A stretch of DNA of 64,000 nucleotides, taken from NCBI GenBank assembly GCA_027924585.1, contig BSBM01000261.1, forward strand, positions 1,473,501 to 1,537,500, given 5' to 3'. The DNA comes from Larix kaempferi (lineage: Eukaryota; Streptophyta; Pinopsida; Pinales; Pinaceae). The position numbers and the translations under genes were made by a program. The notes under the pieces are model-generated. The model saw nothing but the letters and a program-made list of their open reading frames with translations. It did not search any database and was not told the origin of the DNA. Below are positions 32,204-44,339 of this stretch, one piece after another; position 1 is the stretch's first letter; every line of letters starts with the position of its first letter.

Positions 32204-34250
32204 CATTTTGATTTTAATAAAGTGATATGCGACATGGAGTATGAAATATTATAAACACTTTTTGGAAATCCCAAGGCCACTCTACATTCAATGGGGTTGA
32301 GCTAGGAAAATTTAGGGAATTCCTTGAAAGTTATTTTCTTTTGAAGCTAGGACACCACTACCAAAGGCTCAAAATGATGTCCACATGCCAATAATGGTAC
32401 TTCAAGCTAGGACAACACCTTCAAATGGTTCAAAATCGAAGCACAAAGTCATAAAAACATGTGCAAAAGATAGTTCCATGAACAATTAATTGAAGAGGGG
32501 TTTAAAGTTAGCCTCTTTGTGGCATATTATTTTTCCCTCGTAAAATATTTTTTTAATATAGGAAATAGTTGTCGAACGATGAAGAGTTGTAGCAGCAACT
32601 ATTAAAAAACATCATTGAATTTAATGAAAAATGGACATAGTTCTAATAAGGGATTGCAATGGAAGAAGAAAGCAGCAAGCATGTACCCCTTATGGTTCAC
32701 AAAAGGTGCAGGGGATTTGGAAAAAGGAACTGATGGATGGAAAGTCATGTACTCTAGATGGAAAAGAGATTTTACACTTTTGCAATGCACAAATCATTAT
32801 ATATAATGGCCTTGAGAAATGGAAAGGGATAGGGGAGTACATGTGTCTTATGTACATAATGGTCAAAGTATATGATATTACATAAGGATTTCAACAAACA
32901 TAATATAGAAAATACATTAATATTTTTGGTGTCAAATTTTGACAATTGAATCCATGCTTGAAAAAAAAACGATTTTAACATTGTAAAATAGTTAAATTTC
33001 ATGAAATTTCCATTTTTTTGGTTTTTGTTTCATAAAATTAATTTTGACACTATATACATTTTTATAATCATGTTATTTCTGCGTAACCAATTTTTTACAA
33101 AGTCAAAATTCATTACAATGGGCTCAGATGAATTAATTCTCTATATATGAAATTCTTTGAATGCATGCTTGTTGTACTATTTCCTGGGTTGATTTTTTTG
33201 TTGAAATAAATAACAATGTTTAATAACACTAACACCAACATTGGCATATGCTAGGAATTAATGAAAGAGCTTTGTCTTTCATAGTGCATATTGTTCTCCA
33301 TGAACGTCATTAATCTACATATACAAAGCAATTGCAAAAAAACAATTTATCAATAGATTTTGAGCTAAAACCCATTACTAAGAATTTGGGCACCTGGAAG
33401 AAGGGGATCTAATCGCAAACATGTGTGTCGTAGCCCTTGGAAAGGTGTACTTATAGTTTTAGAGAGAATATATGGGGTAGAGGGTAGCCTATAGAAAATC
33501 CTATGAAAATGTGATGAAACATAGGAAAAATCATCGGGTGGAGCCAATAACCTAGGAAAAGAATAAGTCAAGAAAATGTGATGAAACATAAGAGAAACAT
33601 AAGAAAAATCATTGGGTGGAAATTTAGCCCATGGGCTATTTTTCCATGTTTTTTTCCAAAAAAAGATTCGTCAATTTGTTTTTTTTTAAGCCCCATTTCG
33701 CTCAATTTTGATGGGGTAAACTTTTTTCACTCTAAAAATTGCCAAATTATTATATAAACTATATAAAATGCTTAGAAATTAAAATAATTTTAGAAAAATA
33801 TGGCCAAATATTTTATAGTTGACATTTTAAGAATTGGAAAGATTGGCCAAAGTTTATACACTTTTAAAAGAAAAGAATAAATCAAAATAGATAGCTAAAA
33901 TGGAAGATAGAACTCAATCAATTCATAAACTTTTAGACATTTCTATAAAGAAAGATAATAAAATGTTTAGAGTAAAAGGAAGGTCTCCAAGAAATTCTAA
34001 CCAAATGAAATGGTATAAGCAATATCTTGATTTATCAATACCAAATGATTAAAAATAAGTTTCTTTAAAAACTAATTTAATATGGAAAAAATACAAACAA
34101 TATACATCTTCCATCAACTCAACTAAATTATTAGATCAATCTATAATTTAAAGGTTGAAATTTGCATCCAGCAAAAATATTGTTCAATGTTTTAGACGGT
34201 TAGCAAACCAAGAGATGGGCCTGTGATAACTGCCATTCAAATCGCTTCTG
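32204..34250. other. AT-rich spacer, nothing recognised
   Basis: The stretch contains homopolymers, short ORFs and a loose repeat of AAAATGTGATGAAACATA near 33500-33590. No domain or RNA gene was recognised. Confidence 0.5.
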
Positions 34251-34640
34251 CTGGCGATGGAAAATTTTCTTGGAAGTACAGTTTCCTAGGGCTACAGTTC
34301 CATGGCATAGTTCGACAGTAAATAGAGTGGAACTACCATTCCATCGATTTTTATAACCAGATCCAGGGAACAAATGACCCGAAAAATGAGGCGATTTGAT
34401 TTCCAGTCATCCCACCCACGCCTCGATGGGGTGGCGGATGAAGTGAACGTGGAGGAAAGTACAGTGAGGCAAGGGGAGGAGGGCTCGAGGAGCGAAGGCA
34501 CTTAATTCCCGTTACCTCGGCTAGGAAAGAGGCCACGTGATTTATCTCTGCCAGCCCAATCTGCGTACTGATGGGATGAGGACCAGGGATCAAATTTGAA
34601 GGGTGGGGTCCCATTTCACTTTGAACGGCTATGAGATATT
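34250..34640. other. GC-richer island with CACGTG, unidentified
   Basis: Against the AT-rich surroundings this stretch is GC-rich and holds GCCACGTGATTTATCT, a G-box core. An 87-codon minus-strand ORF (34351-34614) is proline-rich with no family resemblance. The part 34480-34590 resembles 36790-36900 and 45465-45560. It could be a relic of a promoter or gene, or part of an old repeat. Confidence 0.35.
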
Positions 34641-36771
34641 GAACCCTTCAATGCTGCCATGTAAAAATAAGTTATTCTTTTCATTTGAAAATGTATTAGT
34701 ACATTAAAATTTCAATGTTTAGTGATATAGTAAAGTCGAGAGGTTTTATTTTGCAGTAGATATAGTAGCACTAAACATTATATATGTCATATAACACAAC
34801 CATATTTCGCCCCGATCTAGCGGCTTAGTCTCTAGGCTACTATGTCACCTTTGCCATCCTAGCAGTTTCCCAAATTCATCTTGCCTCTTAAACTTTTAAC
34901 CAGTATAATAATACAGTTATTTTGCTAACCCCATTCCAATCCAACTTTCATCCTTACAGCCAAAATTAATACTATTTTTCTCTTTCATGATCTGCTTGAA
35001 CATGAGGAATTTATTAGTGAAACATAACTTAGGAGACACATAGAAAATCCACTTTCCAGATGTTCAGTGTGAATTGCCATAACTAATTTTATATTTTTAT
35101 TTTTTTTTCTGCATCAGCTACAATTAGCTTGCTAGCCCAATTCCAATCCAACTTTTAACCAGTATAATAATATTTAATACCTCTTAAAATGGGTTCCTAG
35201 GATGCTTCGAACACTACAAGCTCGATGAATAATTGGGTTCTTCAACTCTTCTAAAAGAAAAGTGATTGTTATTCTTGGAAAAGTTCAATCTTTGTAAATC
35301 ACTAGCGTTCTTCAAACTAATATAAATTCTAGCCTACTTAACAATGGAAAAAATGATAATGTAAGCAAAAAAATGAAGAAATTGTTTGAACAATAGAGAT
35401 GTATGTAGAAAGGCAGTAAAAAAGGTGAAGGGAAAGAATATGAATGGTAACTTTTTTTACTTTGTTGAATTGAGGACCATAATTCACTTTCATGCAGCTC
35501 TATCAAACAACTGTGTTGCCATTTATAATCCTCCTTCACGCAAGTATATTAGAGAGAACAATTCAACAAAGAAGTTGGATTGGATTGAAAACTAATAGCA
35601 AGTTTCTTTGTCACTCTAATTGTGTACCCTACGACAGAATTGAATGCCAATGACAACAATATATGTTTTAATTTTTCATTCAACACTGTGAATGCCACAC
35701 GTACTTGGGATAGAATAAGTTTAAGCACTCCTTACATGTTACATGCTATGTTATGGTTTGATCAAAGAGAATTATCTGACTCCAAGAAACTTTTGTTCTC
35801 AATAGCTAATTATGGACCCTGGATGCTTCTTCTTTAGAGTGACCCCCCCCCCCTAGATCTTGTTATACATACTAAATATGTGGCATGATGGAATAGAGGA
35901 TGGGTTGTGAAGCATAAGTAAAACGTAGGTAGACCAAGTAGAGAGGAGATGCATAGATGGTTGAAGTTCTTGTTATATGGTTGAAGTTCATGTTTTATTC
36001 TAGACCAACCGATAAGGGCAACAAAATCAAAAGGTAAAGTAGCACTTCCATTCTAAAAATCAAGATTACAAAAACATTTTTGTCCTAGTTCATACAGTCG
36101 AACGCGGATTGTAAGTGTACTAGCATCGGTGGTCTTCATATTAATAAATACCAAGAATCTTAAACCGTGTACTAGAGGAAGGTGTCGATTCAATGATTGA
36201 GCAATTGGGGAAAATATCTCATGTAATACAGTTTTAGATGCAAAGTATGGATTCTTGATCTGACTCATTAACTAGATGCATGGAGGTTGGCAGAGTGGGA
36301 ACTTCCCCAAATCCCCGGGATTTTTGGTAAAGCTGGGGGGTGCATTGCGCACACCTGTTTCTCGTAGGGATGCAACCATGTCCAGTGGCAACTGAAAGGG
36401 GAAGCACTCGGTTTTAGAGTGAAAACAATGGTCTTCCTTGTCCCCTCCATTTCAACCAAGTCCCACTCCCAAGTCACCTAGCTAGTAGCCGCATTCCCAA
36501 TTTCCCATTGAAAACTGTTGATGGGTGAAATTTGAAGCTACCCTTCTGTTGCAATTTTAAAAAGTAGTGGTTAATTTAATTATTGAAGGGCTTACCATGA
36601 AATTAAATTTTTTTTGCATGGTAAAATTTGAAGTGGCCTTCTATGACGTGTAAAATGGCCTCTGAAGGGCCCTGAAGGCTTCAAATTTGAAGCCTAATGA
36701 GGACGTTTAATGTTGCATTTACCCCAGGTATTGGATCGATAATCAAGAACCAGCTAGCTCCATACACCAAG
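34641..36771. other. Spacer, nothing recognised
   Basis: There are short direct repeats (CCAATCCAACTTT and ACCAGTATAATAATA near 34890-34940 and 35135-35175), a 10-C run near 35850, and a GC-richer stretch near 36290-36480 with a 69-codon minus-strand ORF that I do not recognise. Confidence 0.5.
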
Positions 36772-37906
36772 CAGTTCATCCTTAATTTCATCTATTAAGT
36801 CGGAGAGCCAAGGCAGTTAATGCGCATCCCCTCTTCCAGTCATGAGCCCATGTGATTTATCTATGCCACCCTAATATGCATATAGCCGACGGAATGTGGA
36901 CGTTTAATGTTGCATTTACTCTGGGTATTGGATCAATGATGAAAAAGGATCTAGCTCCATACAGCAAGCAGTTCAACCCTAACACCATCTTCATACCTGG
37001 TTCAACGACTACATGAAAGATTTTAAATGGTTTTCTTATGGTCTTTGCTTTAGTTATATGAAGAATTCAAGTATCGTAGCACAGGCCAGGCCAGAGACAA
37101 TGCAAGTTTTTGTAGTTGTCGAATTCTGCAATGTTAATTTTAAAGTCTATCATCTCAAAGAATAGGCAGCAGGGTAGGCATGTTTTTTGAAAACTTAAAC
37201 AATGCATTGTAATTTGCAAAACTATGGTCCGGTGATGTCAGCTTCTTTTTGTATTGCCAGAACCTATTCAGTCTCTATCTATGTAAATATTTGCAGGACA
37301 TAATATAATTGCTAATTTGCAAAAATACCAACCTGAGCAACACCGGTGAATTTTGCTAATACCATTGAGTCAAAAAACACAGTAAAGTGGAACCAAGAAA
37401 AAGTCTCTAAATAAAAAACATGGAAAATGTTGTTTGAACAATAGTGTATCCTAGATGCAGCATATGCAATGCAAACGCTGTCAATGCAAAACAAAGTGCA
37501 ATAAAATTTTCCATACAAGATATGGCATTTCTTAACTTTGTGTGACAAAATATTACATAAACAGTTTGTGAAATCTACGAAGTTATATTCTAAACACATC
37601 AGATTTTTTTTTAGAAAATCGCAAATAATCTAAAAACAAGATAAGTGCAAGTCAACCTTGACGAAAATCCAAGCAATATTTTTAGATAAACCGCTGAACA
37701 AAACTCAAAGTAGCAAACAAAAAACAAAGCTAGAACAAACACATGTTGAAAAACAAAACGCAAACGAAAAAATGCATAGAACAAGAACAAAATAGATGGT
37801 AGGAAAAATTTCAATTTTGGACTTAACCAGGAAACCATGTCTTCATGATTGACATGAGCATATTGTCACTTTGTAAATAGAACATATTAATTTAATAAAT
37901 GTGAAA

Positions 37907-38645
37907 AAAATGATGCTACCAATTTGTCAGAAGATTGGGTCCGTTGCTTATAAATTGGAACTTCCTCCGTCTTCCCGCATTCATCCAATATTTTATGTCT
38001 TTTGTCTAAAGAAATTTCTTGGCACCAACATTAGAGCACAAACTGTTTTACTAGAACTGGATAATGAAGGATCAATCATTTTGGAGTCGGAGGCCATCTT
38101 CAATAGGTGCACTCGTTATCTTCTCTCTCGATCCATCACAAAGGTATTAATTCAGTAGCACGAAATGCAACCAGAGGATGCTACATGGGAACCACTCATT
38201 TAGATTCAGCAACAATTTCCACATCTAAAGCTTTGAGGACAAAGCTTTTTCTAAGTGGGGGGGGATGTTAGGAACCCATGTCAACCCTTCTCTTTACTTT
38301 GTTAGTATATTATTGTTGGACACATATGCTTTGTAAGTCGTCCCATGAGTATATTGTATTATCCCACATTGTTAGTATATTGTTGTTGGGCGCATATGCT
38401 TTGTAAGTCGTCCCATGAGTATATTGTATTATCCCACATTCATGGAGAGTAATAGTTTTTTAGCTTAGATTTGGTATATAAGTACGTGTTGAGGCCAATG
38501 AAGGAATCCACGAGTTATTTGTATTGATCTTGCTCAAAGGAGGTTTCCCCCTCGAAGTGGCCTGCGATCAATAAATCCCTTATGTGTTATGTTATTTCTT
38601 ATATATCGTGCATTTTCATCATTTAATCACTGGAGGTTCCCCACA
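37907..38645 (+). mobile_element. Ty3-B family 3' fragment, copy A
   Basis: It starts inside the integrase C-terminal domain (KIGSVAYKLELPPSSRIHPI), runs into a chromodomain (RYLLSRSITKVLIQ, stop, EMQPEDATWEPL) and a purine tract, and then a 380-bp LTR at 38266-38645. Everything upstream of that is missing, so the element is 5'-truncated. Confidence 0.9.
38266..38645 (+). repeat. LTR of the Ty3-B family fragment, copy A
   Basis: TGTTAGGAACCC to TTCCCCACA. It contains a 70-bp internal tandem duplication (38301 and 38371, GTTAGTATATT.TTGTTGG) that the copy-B LTR (47631-48010) shares. Confidence 0.9.
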
Positions 38646-38885
38646 CTTTCTCTTTAATTGCATTACATTGTCACATTGCATTGTCAAGAAGAAAGGAAGA
38701 GATCATAGGCATCAGGTTCAAGCTATATTTTTCTCATAGTGGGTTTTCACAGGGTATATTTGTGTTTTTATGTGGACGGTTTGTTATTTATTTGCCTATC
38801 ATTTTAATTTTAGTTAGTTTCTATTTATTTTTGAAATAACCAAGCAACATTAAATCTATAATCTAAACTATAACACTCAATAATA
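38646..38885 (+). repeat. Ty3-C 5' LTR remnant, copy A
   Basis: The stretch, including AGCAACATTAAATCTATAAT, matches 63600-63814 at the far end of Ty3-C in the window, so it is the end of the 5' LTR. The start of this LTR has been replaced by the Ty3-B fragment. Confidence 0.7.
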
Positions 38886-38899
38886 AGATATAATATAGA

Positions 38900-39350
38900 G
38901 GAAATTTATTCTCTTCAAACCTAGAAAAGTGGATGAGACTTGTGTACAAGCACAATATCTAGAGAGTATGGGTAATACTAAAGGAAAACCAATTGATTCC
39001 AAGTAGAAAGGCCACCAAGATGCTTCCAAGGAGGGAAAGAAGAAGTGGAAAGGAAAGGATAAAAAGACAACAAGCACTACACATTAGTGCAAGGATCAAA
39101 AAAACCATTGCAACCATTGTAATATCAATGGTCACATTGAATATAAGTCTTGAAATCCACATCCTAAGGTGAATCCAAAGAACCATAAGAAGGATTCGAA
39201 GAAGAATAAAATGGTAGCTATAGATTCAAGAAACCAAGCAGAGAACATCTCAAAGGTAGATGAAAATTTTGTTTGCACTATAATAGAGAAGGAGGTGAAT
39301 TTGAGTAGCCTCCATCCCACAGAATAGAAGGACGTGACTAAACTCTTCCA
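38900..39350 (+). pseudogene. Ty3-C gag C-terminus with zinc knuckle, copy A
   Basis: A plus-strand frame reads KGHQDASKEGKKKWKGKDKK and then HCNHCNINGHIEYKS, a CCHC knuckle with the last Cys changed. It continues KKDSKKNKMVAIDSRNQAEN. The N-terminal gag and any PBS are missing. Stops interrupt the frame. Confidence 0.75.
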
Positions 39351-39757
39351 TATTAATATCCAGGCTAAAAATACCTAGCTAGATTCTCTATTTAACTCTC
39401 ATTCACAAGCAAACCTCATTGTGGAATATCTGGTCAGCAAACTTAGATCGTAGTTTCTTTCCCATCCTCACCTATATCCATTGGGATGGGTAAACAAGAA
39501 CATAAAGCACAAGGTCACTAAGCAATGTAAGATAAAAATTTCAAATGAAAACTATTGATGAAGTGGAGGTAGATGTAGTACCACTTGATATGTGTGGTGT
39601 GGTGTTTAGAAGCCCCTACATGTACCTAAGGGATACAATCTTCATGAGGAGAGAAAACCAAAAACACCTTATCAAGGATGGTAATTCATTTATCATTAAT
39701 ACACACAAAGCTAAGTCCAAGATCTCCCTAGTAACTGATAACCAAGATAAGAAATAG
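39350..39757 (+). pseudogene. Ty3-C protease, copy A
   Basis: It reads LDSLFNSHSQANLIVEYLVS (active-site DSGS degenerated to NSHS), then HPHLYPLGWVNK and, after a frame break, EVEVDVVPLDMCGVVFRSPY and KSKISLVTDNQDKK. The motif order is that of the retropepsin in this type of plant gypsy element. It ends in a TAG. Confidence 0.8.
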
Positions 39758-39957
39758 ATTAGTTCCAATAGGATTTTTTTATTGATTTTCTTAAGGAAGG
39801 ATCAACCAAGGCATGAATCAGTAAAAGTAAAGGCATCCCAAGAGGGATGTTCTAAAGAGAAGAAACAATAATTGGAGATGATTTTGTAGGCGTACAAAGA
39901 AGTGTTATGGGATCCTAAATGGTTACCACATAAGAGGGGAGAGGAGCATGAGATATA

Positions 39958-40560
39958 GTTGTCGCTTGAATATTTATTGTCAAATATTGGGTTGTACAAA
40001 TAGTCCATCCTATAAGCAAATGAAGTGAATAAATAGTTGCAACACTTGCTAGATTAGGGAGTAATCGACCAAGCACCTTGCCTTGTGACTCACCTATCAT
40101 CATAGTCCTGAAGAAGGAAGGGACTTGGATAATGTGTATCGACTATAGATATTTGAAAAAGATCACCCTCGAGAATCAATACCATTTTCTCTAGATCAAT
40201 GACTTTCTATATTAGTTGCAATATGTCAAGTACTTCACCAAGTTGGATCTAAACTCGTGATACCACCAAGTACAAGTTAAAGAAGAAGACACGTGTAATA
40301 TTTCCTTCAAGACAAGTCAAGGTCTATATGAATGGTTGGTAATGTCTTTTGGTTTATGTAATGCACAAACTAAATTTATGTGTTGATGAATGATGTATTA
40401 CATCCATTTCTAGATTCATTTGTAATAGTATACTCAAATGACATATTGGTTTATAGATCTACCTGGGAAGAGCATATCTCACATCTCTTGCAAGTGTTAG
40501 AGACCCTAAAAAAATTCATAAACTACCATAAAATCCAAGAAATGTGAGTTTTCCAGGCAA
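39958..40560 (+). pseudogene. Ty3-C reverse transcriptase, copy A
   Basis: Motifs in order are GTWIMCIDYRYLKK, YFTKLDLNS.YHQVQVKEED, GLYEWLVMSFGLCNAQTKFM and VIVYSNDILVYRSTWEEHIS. The YxDD box has become YSND, so the first catalytic Asp is lost; copy B has the same change. Stops interrupt it. The thumb region follows with AIIGVSE and changed frames. Confidence 0.85.
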
Positions 40561-40563
40561 TTA

Positions 40564-41658
40564 TTGGTGTATCTGAGGTACATGATTGGTGGAGGGATAC
40601 TCAAGATAGATCCTACAAAGATGAAGGCCATCATCGTCCAACTACTCCTAATGATGTCATATAATTTAGGATCTTTGTTGGGGAAGCATAGTACCTATGA
40701 AATTTTATACCATCCTTTTCAATTGTGGTCGAACCACTTCATGACATATAGCCAACGACAACAATTTCTAGTGGGAAAAGAAATAGTAGAAATTTTTTAC
40801 GAGCTTAAACAAAAAATCAATGAAGCGCCACTTCTCATATTTCCTAGCTTACAAAATCCTTTCTAAGTGGAGACAGATGAAAATGGGTATGTTATGGGAA
40901 CAGTCTTGATGCAGGGAGTTGTTAAGAAGTGGAACCACAATATAATGGGAAAGGAGGTCTATCATCCACACTAATCACCAGCCATTGCAATACTTGTAGG
41001 TCCATAGTAATCTTAAGTAAACCAGACACTACAAGTGGGTGGAGGTTTTATAGAAATTTCATCTAATTATCAAGTATAAGAAGGATAGCACTAATAAGTT
41101 GGAAAACGTGCTTTTAAGGCCACCCACATCCAAGATTACAATTTTGGGAACTCTTATTCACATGTATCCTTTCACCCATGATGCATACAAAGAGGCATAC
41201 ACATAAGATAAGGACAATAAAATGGTTTCTTAGTAGCTATAGGGCCAAATTAGTGTAGAATAAGGTGATAGTAAGGCTCATTGTCATCTGCATGATGGAA
41301 TGCAATACAAGCTAGACAAGCTCTGTGTTACTAAAGGTAACATATTGGAACTTGTCATAGATACTCACACCTCCAAAGTTACAAGGCATTTTGGTGTTGG
41401 GAAGATAGTTTCCAACTTACAATGGTATATGTATTCACCTAAAATGTAGGAAGATGGCTCAGTTTACTATAGAATGCATACTTTGTTGTGAAAGCAAGCC
41501 CGGTAATATAAATATAGGTATATACCATCCTTTACATCTACCTACTAGACAATGGGAGAGCATCTCCATATATTTCATGGGTGTTTTTCCAAGAACCAAG
41601 AAGGGGCGTGACTATCTATTTGTAATAGTTGATGGGGTTAGAAATATGTGCATTATAA
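40564..41658 (+). pseudogene. Ty3-C RNase H and integrase N-terminus, copy A
   Basis: RNase H reads INEAPLLIFPSLQNPF, a stop, and VETDENGYVMGTVLMQ. Integrase reads VTRHFGVGKIVSNLQWYMYS, then MAQFTIECILCC (the CC of HHCC) and WESISIYFMGVFPRTKKGRD, where MDF has become YFM, so the first Asp is replaced by Tyr. At IIM the Ty3-A2 LTR interrupts. Confidence 0.85.
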
Positions 41659-41744
41659 TGTCACATCCCCACTGACCTCCATGGCCATGGGAGACCCTGA
41701 TATATTTTTTTTCCAACTAAACACACACACACAGTTGAAATGAC

Positions 41745-42110
41745 TCGGATCCGCAATCTGCAACCCGCAACTGTGAATCCGCAATTCGCAATTGCGGATG
41801 CGGAAGTGCCAAACTTCATAACCGAAAGTTTACCTTTCCACAATCCGCAACGGCAGATCCACAATCCGCAATTTGCAATTGCGGATGCAGAAATGCCAAA
41901 CTTCATAACCGGAAATCTTACCTTTCCGCAATCCGCAATCTGCAATGGTGGATCCGCAATCCACAATTGCAGATGCGGGAGCACCAAACTTCATAACCGG
42001 AAAGATTACCTTTCCGCAATCCGCAATCCGCAACGGTGGATATACAATCCACAATTGCAGATGCGGAAGCGCCAAATCTCAATTTCCGACAACGGTCACT
42101 TCCGCAATTG
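41745..42110. repeat. CCGCAAT palindromic array in the Ty3-A2 LTR
   Basis: Units of 87-88 bp, each with TTTCCGCAATCCGCAAT, a variable middle and GCGGATGC...GCCAAACTTCATAACC. They contain ATTGCGGA/TCCGCAAT inverted pairs. ORFs on both strands here are by-products. Confidence 0.9.
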
Positions 42111-42879
42111 TGGATGCAAGCATACAGAACCATACCTTTGTAATGGAAAATTTCCACACAAATGTCTGAGGTGCATAACTTCTCCATCCTTAGTCCAAAA
42201 GAGACAAGGTCGATACCGTTGGAAAGCTCTTGGAGAGCTCTATCTAATGGTGAAATCCCTGCCCCATCTGAACACTCCTTCCCTATCAATTTTCACACTG
42301 AATTTATGTCCATAACTCTACCAAAAAGGGACTTAAGGCTTCTCCCTGTCATGACTTTCCTTCCACCTGACCCACATAGGGTTCTAAAAACACTTCCGAG
42401 CTTCCCTTCCTTCCCAAGGATTAGATGTAAGCATACAACTCATTTCCAAGTTAATCATACACATCATAATATGTAAAATGCATCAAAATAGATCCAACCA
42501 TTACATCTATCATATGCAATACTTATAAAGCATTAAACTCATGCAATATAATGATATACATACAACAATGAACTCGGCGCTTTACTCAGGCCTGTACATG
42601 ACTCCATGTCAATCACATTCATATAAACATGCATTCTACAATTCCACAATTGAACATAAGCAACCATTTCATAACAATGAAACATCATCATTTAACATAA
42701 CAAGAGTACTTATCTTTGAATTCCGAAGCAACTGGCTAAGTGAGAGCAACGTTCCACCCAACCTTAGATCTTTGTCCATCCTATACTCTTTCAGCTGAGA
42801 GATCACCCTTGAGTTGGGTTGTGTATCCACTAAGGAGGGCTATCAGGTTCTCTCATAGTCAATGTTCCATCCCAATGCT

Positions 42880-43225
42880 AAGCCAATCTATAGTTGGGTT
42901 TATCAAGCATTCCAGGGCACCTACCCATGATAATCCAACCTACAGTGGATTTATCAAGCATTCAGGGACACACTGGTCATGCTAATCCAACTTTTAGTTG
43001 GGTTTATCAAGCATACCAACAGCAGGGTCATGCCAATCCAACATACAATTGGGTTTATCAAGCATATCAGACAAGCTAATCAAGCTAATCCAACCTGTCG
43101 TGGTTTTATCAGGCATACCAAGCAATACAATCATGCCAATCCAGCATACCGTTGGGTTTATCAAACATATCAGGAAAGCTGATCATGTTAAGCCAACCGG
43201 TAGTGGGTTTATCAGGCGAGCAGGG
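42880..43225 (-). repeat. Seven-copy tandem array in the Ty3-A2 LTR
   Basis: GGGTTTATCAAGCAT or close variants recur near 42897, 42948, 43000, 43051, 43103, 43155 and 43207 (spacing 51-54 bp), each preceded by AATCCAAC..... The Ty3-A counterpart has three units. Confidence 0.87.
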
Positions 43226-44339
43226 ACAGCAAGGGAGGCGTGGCTAAGCCAGTGATACCAACCACAGAAATGTAGGCATCTCAACACTCAGTTGACCTGG
43301 CACCCACATTACCTACCACATCCAACACAAGGAAGACCCTCTTCTCTGCTGCACAGTCCCTCAAGGCCTCTTCCCTTCCAATGCTATTCCAGGATGGGCA
43401 TAGAAAGGTCCAGTCGCTAGTTCTATGAGACTTAAGCTTTCACTGGGTTTATCAAGCAACACAACCTTCTTCCACAGTTCAACGGCGGACTCCTTCGAGG
43501 CTTGCAAACGAGCTCTGTTCCGCAATCGATCTTCTGCGATCCAATCTCTAGTCCTCACAGTTTTCTCTGCACTGTTTAAGCTTATAGTTTCCTCACGGGT
43601 TCTATCACTCTGTCATTGGCAGACTGGGTTCACACACACAGTTTCCATGGCTATCAACTCACTGCTATTTTTATTACACAGGGAAAACATGGTTATCTTC
43701 AAGTTCTTCCACTCAGTTGACTCTGCGTATGCAGAAATGTATGAGCAAGCTCTCTCTGTGGGGCGATGGATTGTAGATGGCGAGTGCACGAATGGATGAT
43801 GAATGAATGCGTGAATTTCCTTCACCATAATGGGTAGTCAAAATGGTTCAGCGATTTCTAGACGTTGAGTGTCTTCCAGGACAAGTAATCAGAGCCATGC
43901 CTTGCCATACGAAATCGCAGGCATGCTCCATACTCCATCGGCTTCAGCAATAGGGTTCTCAACCACCCTCTGCAACCGAAGTAATGTCATCAGGTATTTC
44001 AAACGGGTTCGCGGTCAGACATGTGGCAACATGGGAAACCAATCCCATAACCCCCTCACCTCTCCCTAGTGGATACACATGGCCCCTTCTCATTAATTTC
44101 CTCCTTAGCCAGCTTCTTGGTTATTTTATTCATTAATAATAATTACATCATTTACATTTCTTCATGGCTTAACAGCCCATGAATAATCAAACTTTTCAAT
44201 ACTTGCCTAAGCAATAATCCTTAAACATCCACAAGTGGGGCCTTGGCCTTGAGCTCCACACTAGGGCAATACACATACTGCATATACACAGTATTTACAT
44301 TGAATCCAATAAACATCAAGGGGAAAATGGGGTATTACA

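Larger units (their letters stand above)
36772..41658 (+). repeat. Large direct duplication, copy A (about 4.9 kb)
   Basis: This segment from CAGTTCATCC to ...ATGTGCATTATAA reappears from 45437 to 51022 in the same orientation with few substitutions per line. It contains an unassigned stretch (to 37906), a Ty3-B-type 3' end (37907-38645) and the 5' part of Ty3-C (38646-41658). It ends where the Ty3-A2 LTR begins. Copy B has about 620 bp more at 45738-46350. Confidence 0.9.
41659..44339 (-). repeat. LTR of Ty3-A2 (about 2.7 kb)
   Basis: On the minus strand it runs TGTAATACCCC to GGGATGTGACA. It carries the CCGCAAT array (41745-42110, 87-88-bp units with AACTTCATAACCG at 41812, 41899 and 41987) and a GGTTTATCAAGCAT array (42880-43225, about seven units), versus about three units in Ty3-A. 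A CA run lies near 41722. Confidence 0.92.

Noticed and set aside
34351-34614. Proline-rich 87-codon minus-strand ORF
   Set aside because: It has no family resemblance, no splice context and no second copy in frame; it could be chance in a GC-richer island.
34800-34870. tRNA-like phrase (CTAGCGGCTTAGTCTCTAGGCTACTATGTCACC)-type stretch near 34816
   Set aside because: I could not build acceptor, D, anticodon and T stems together, and the B-box is missing.
41740-42315. A 191-codon plus-strand ORF
   Set aside because: It is antisense to Ty3-A2 and built from the LTR repeat array.
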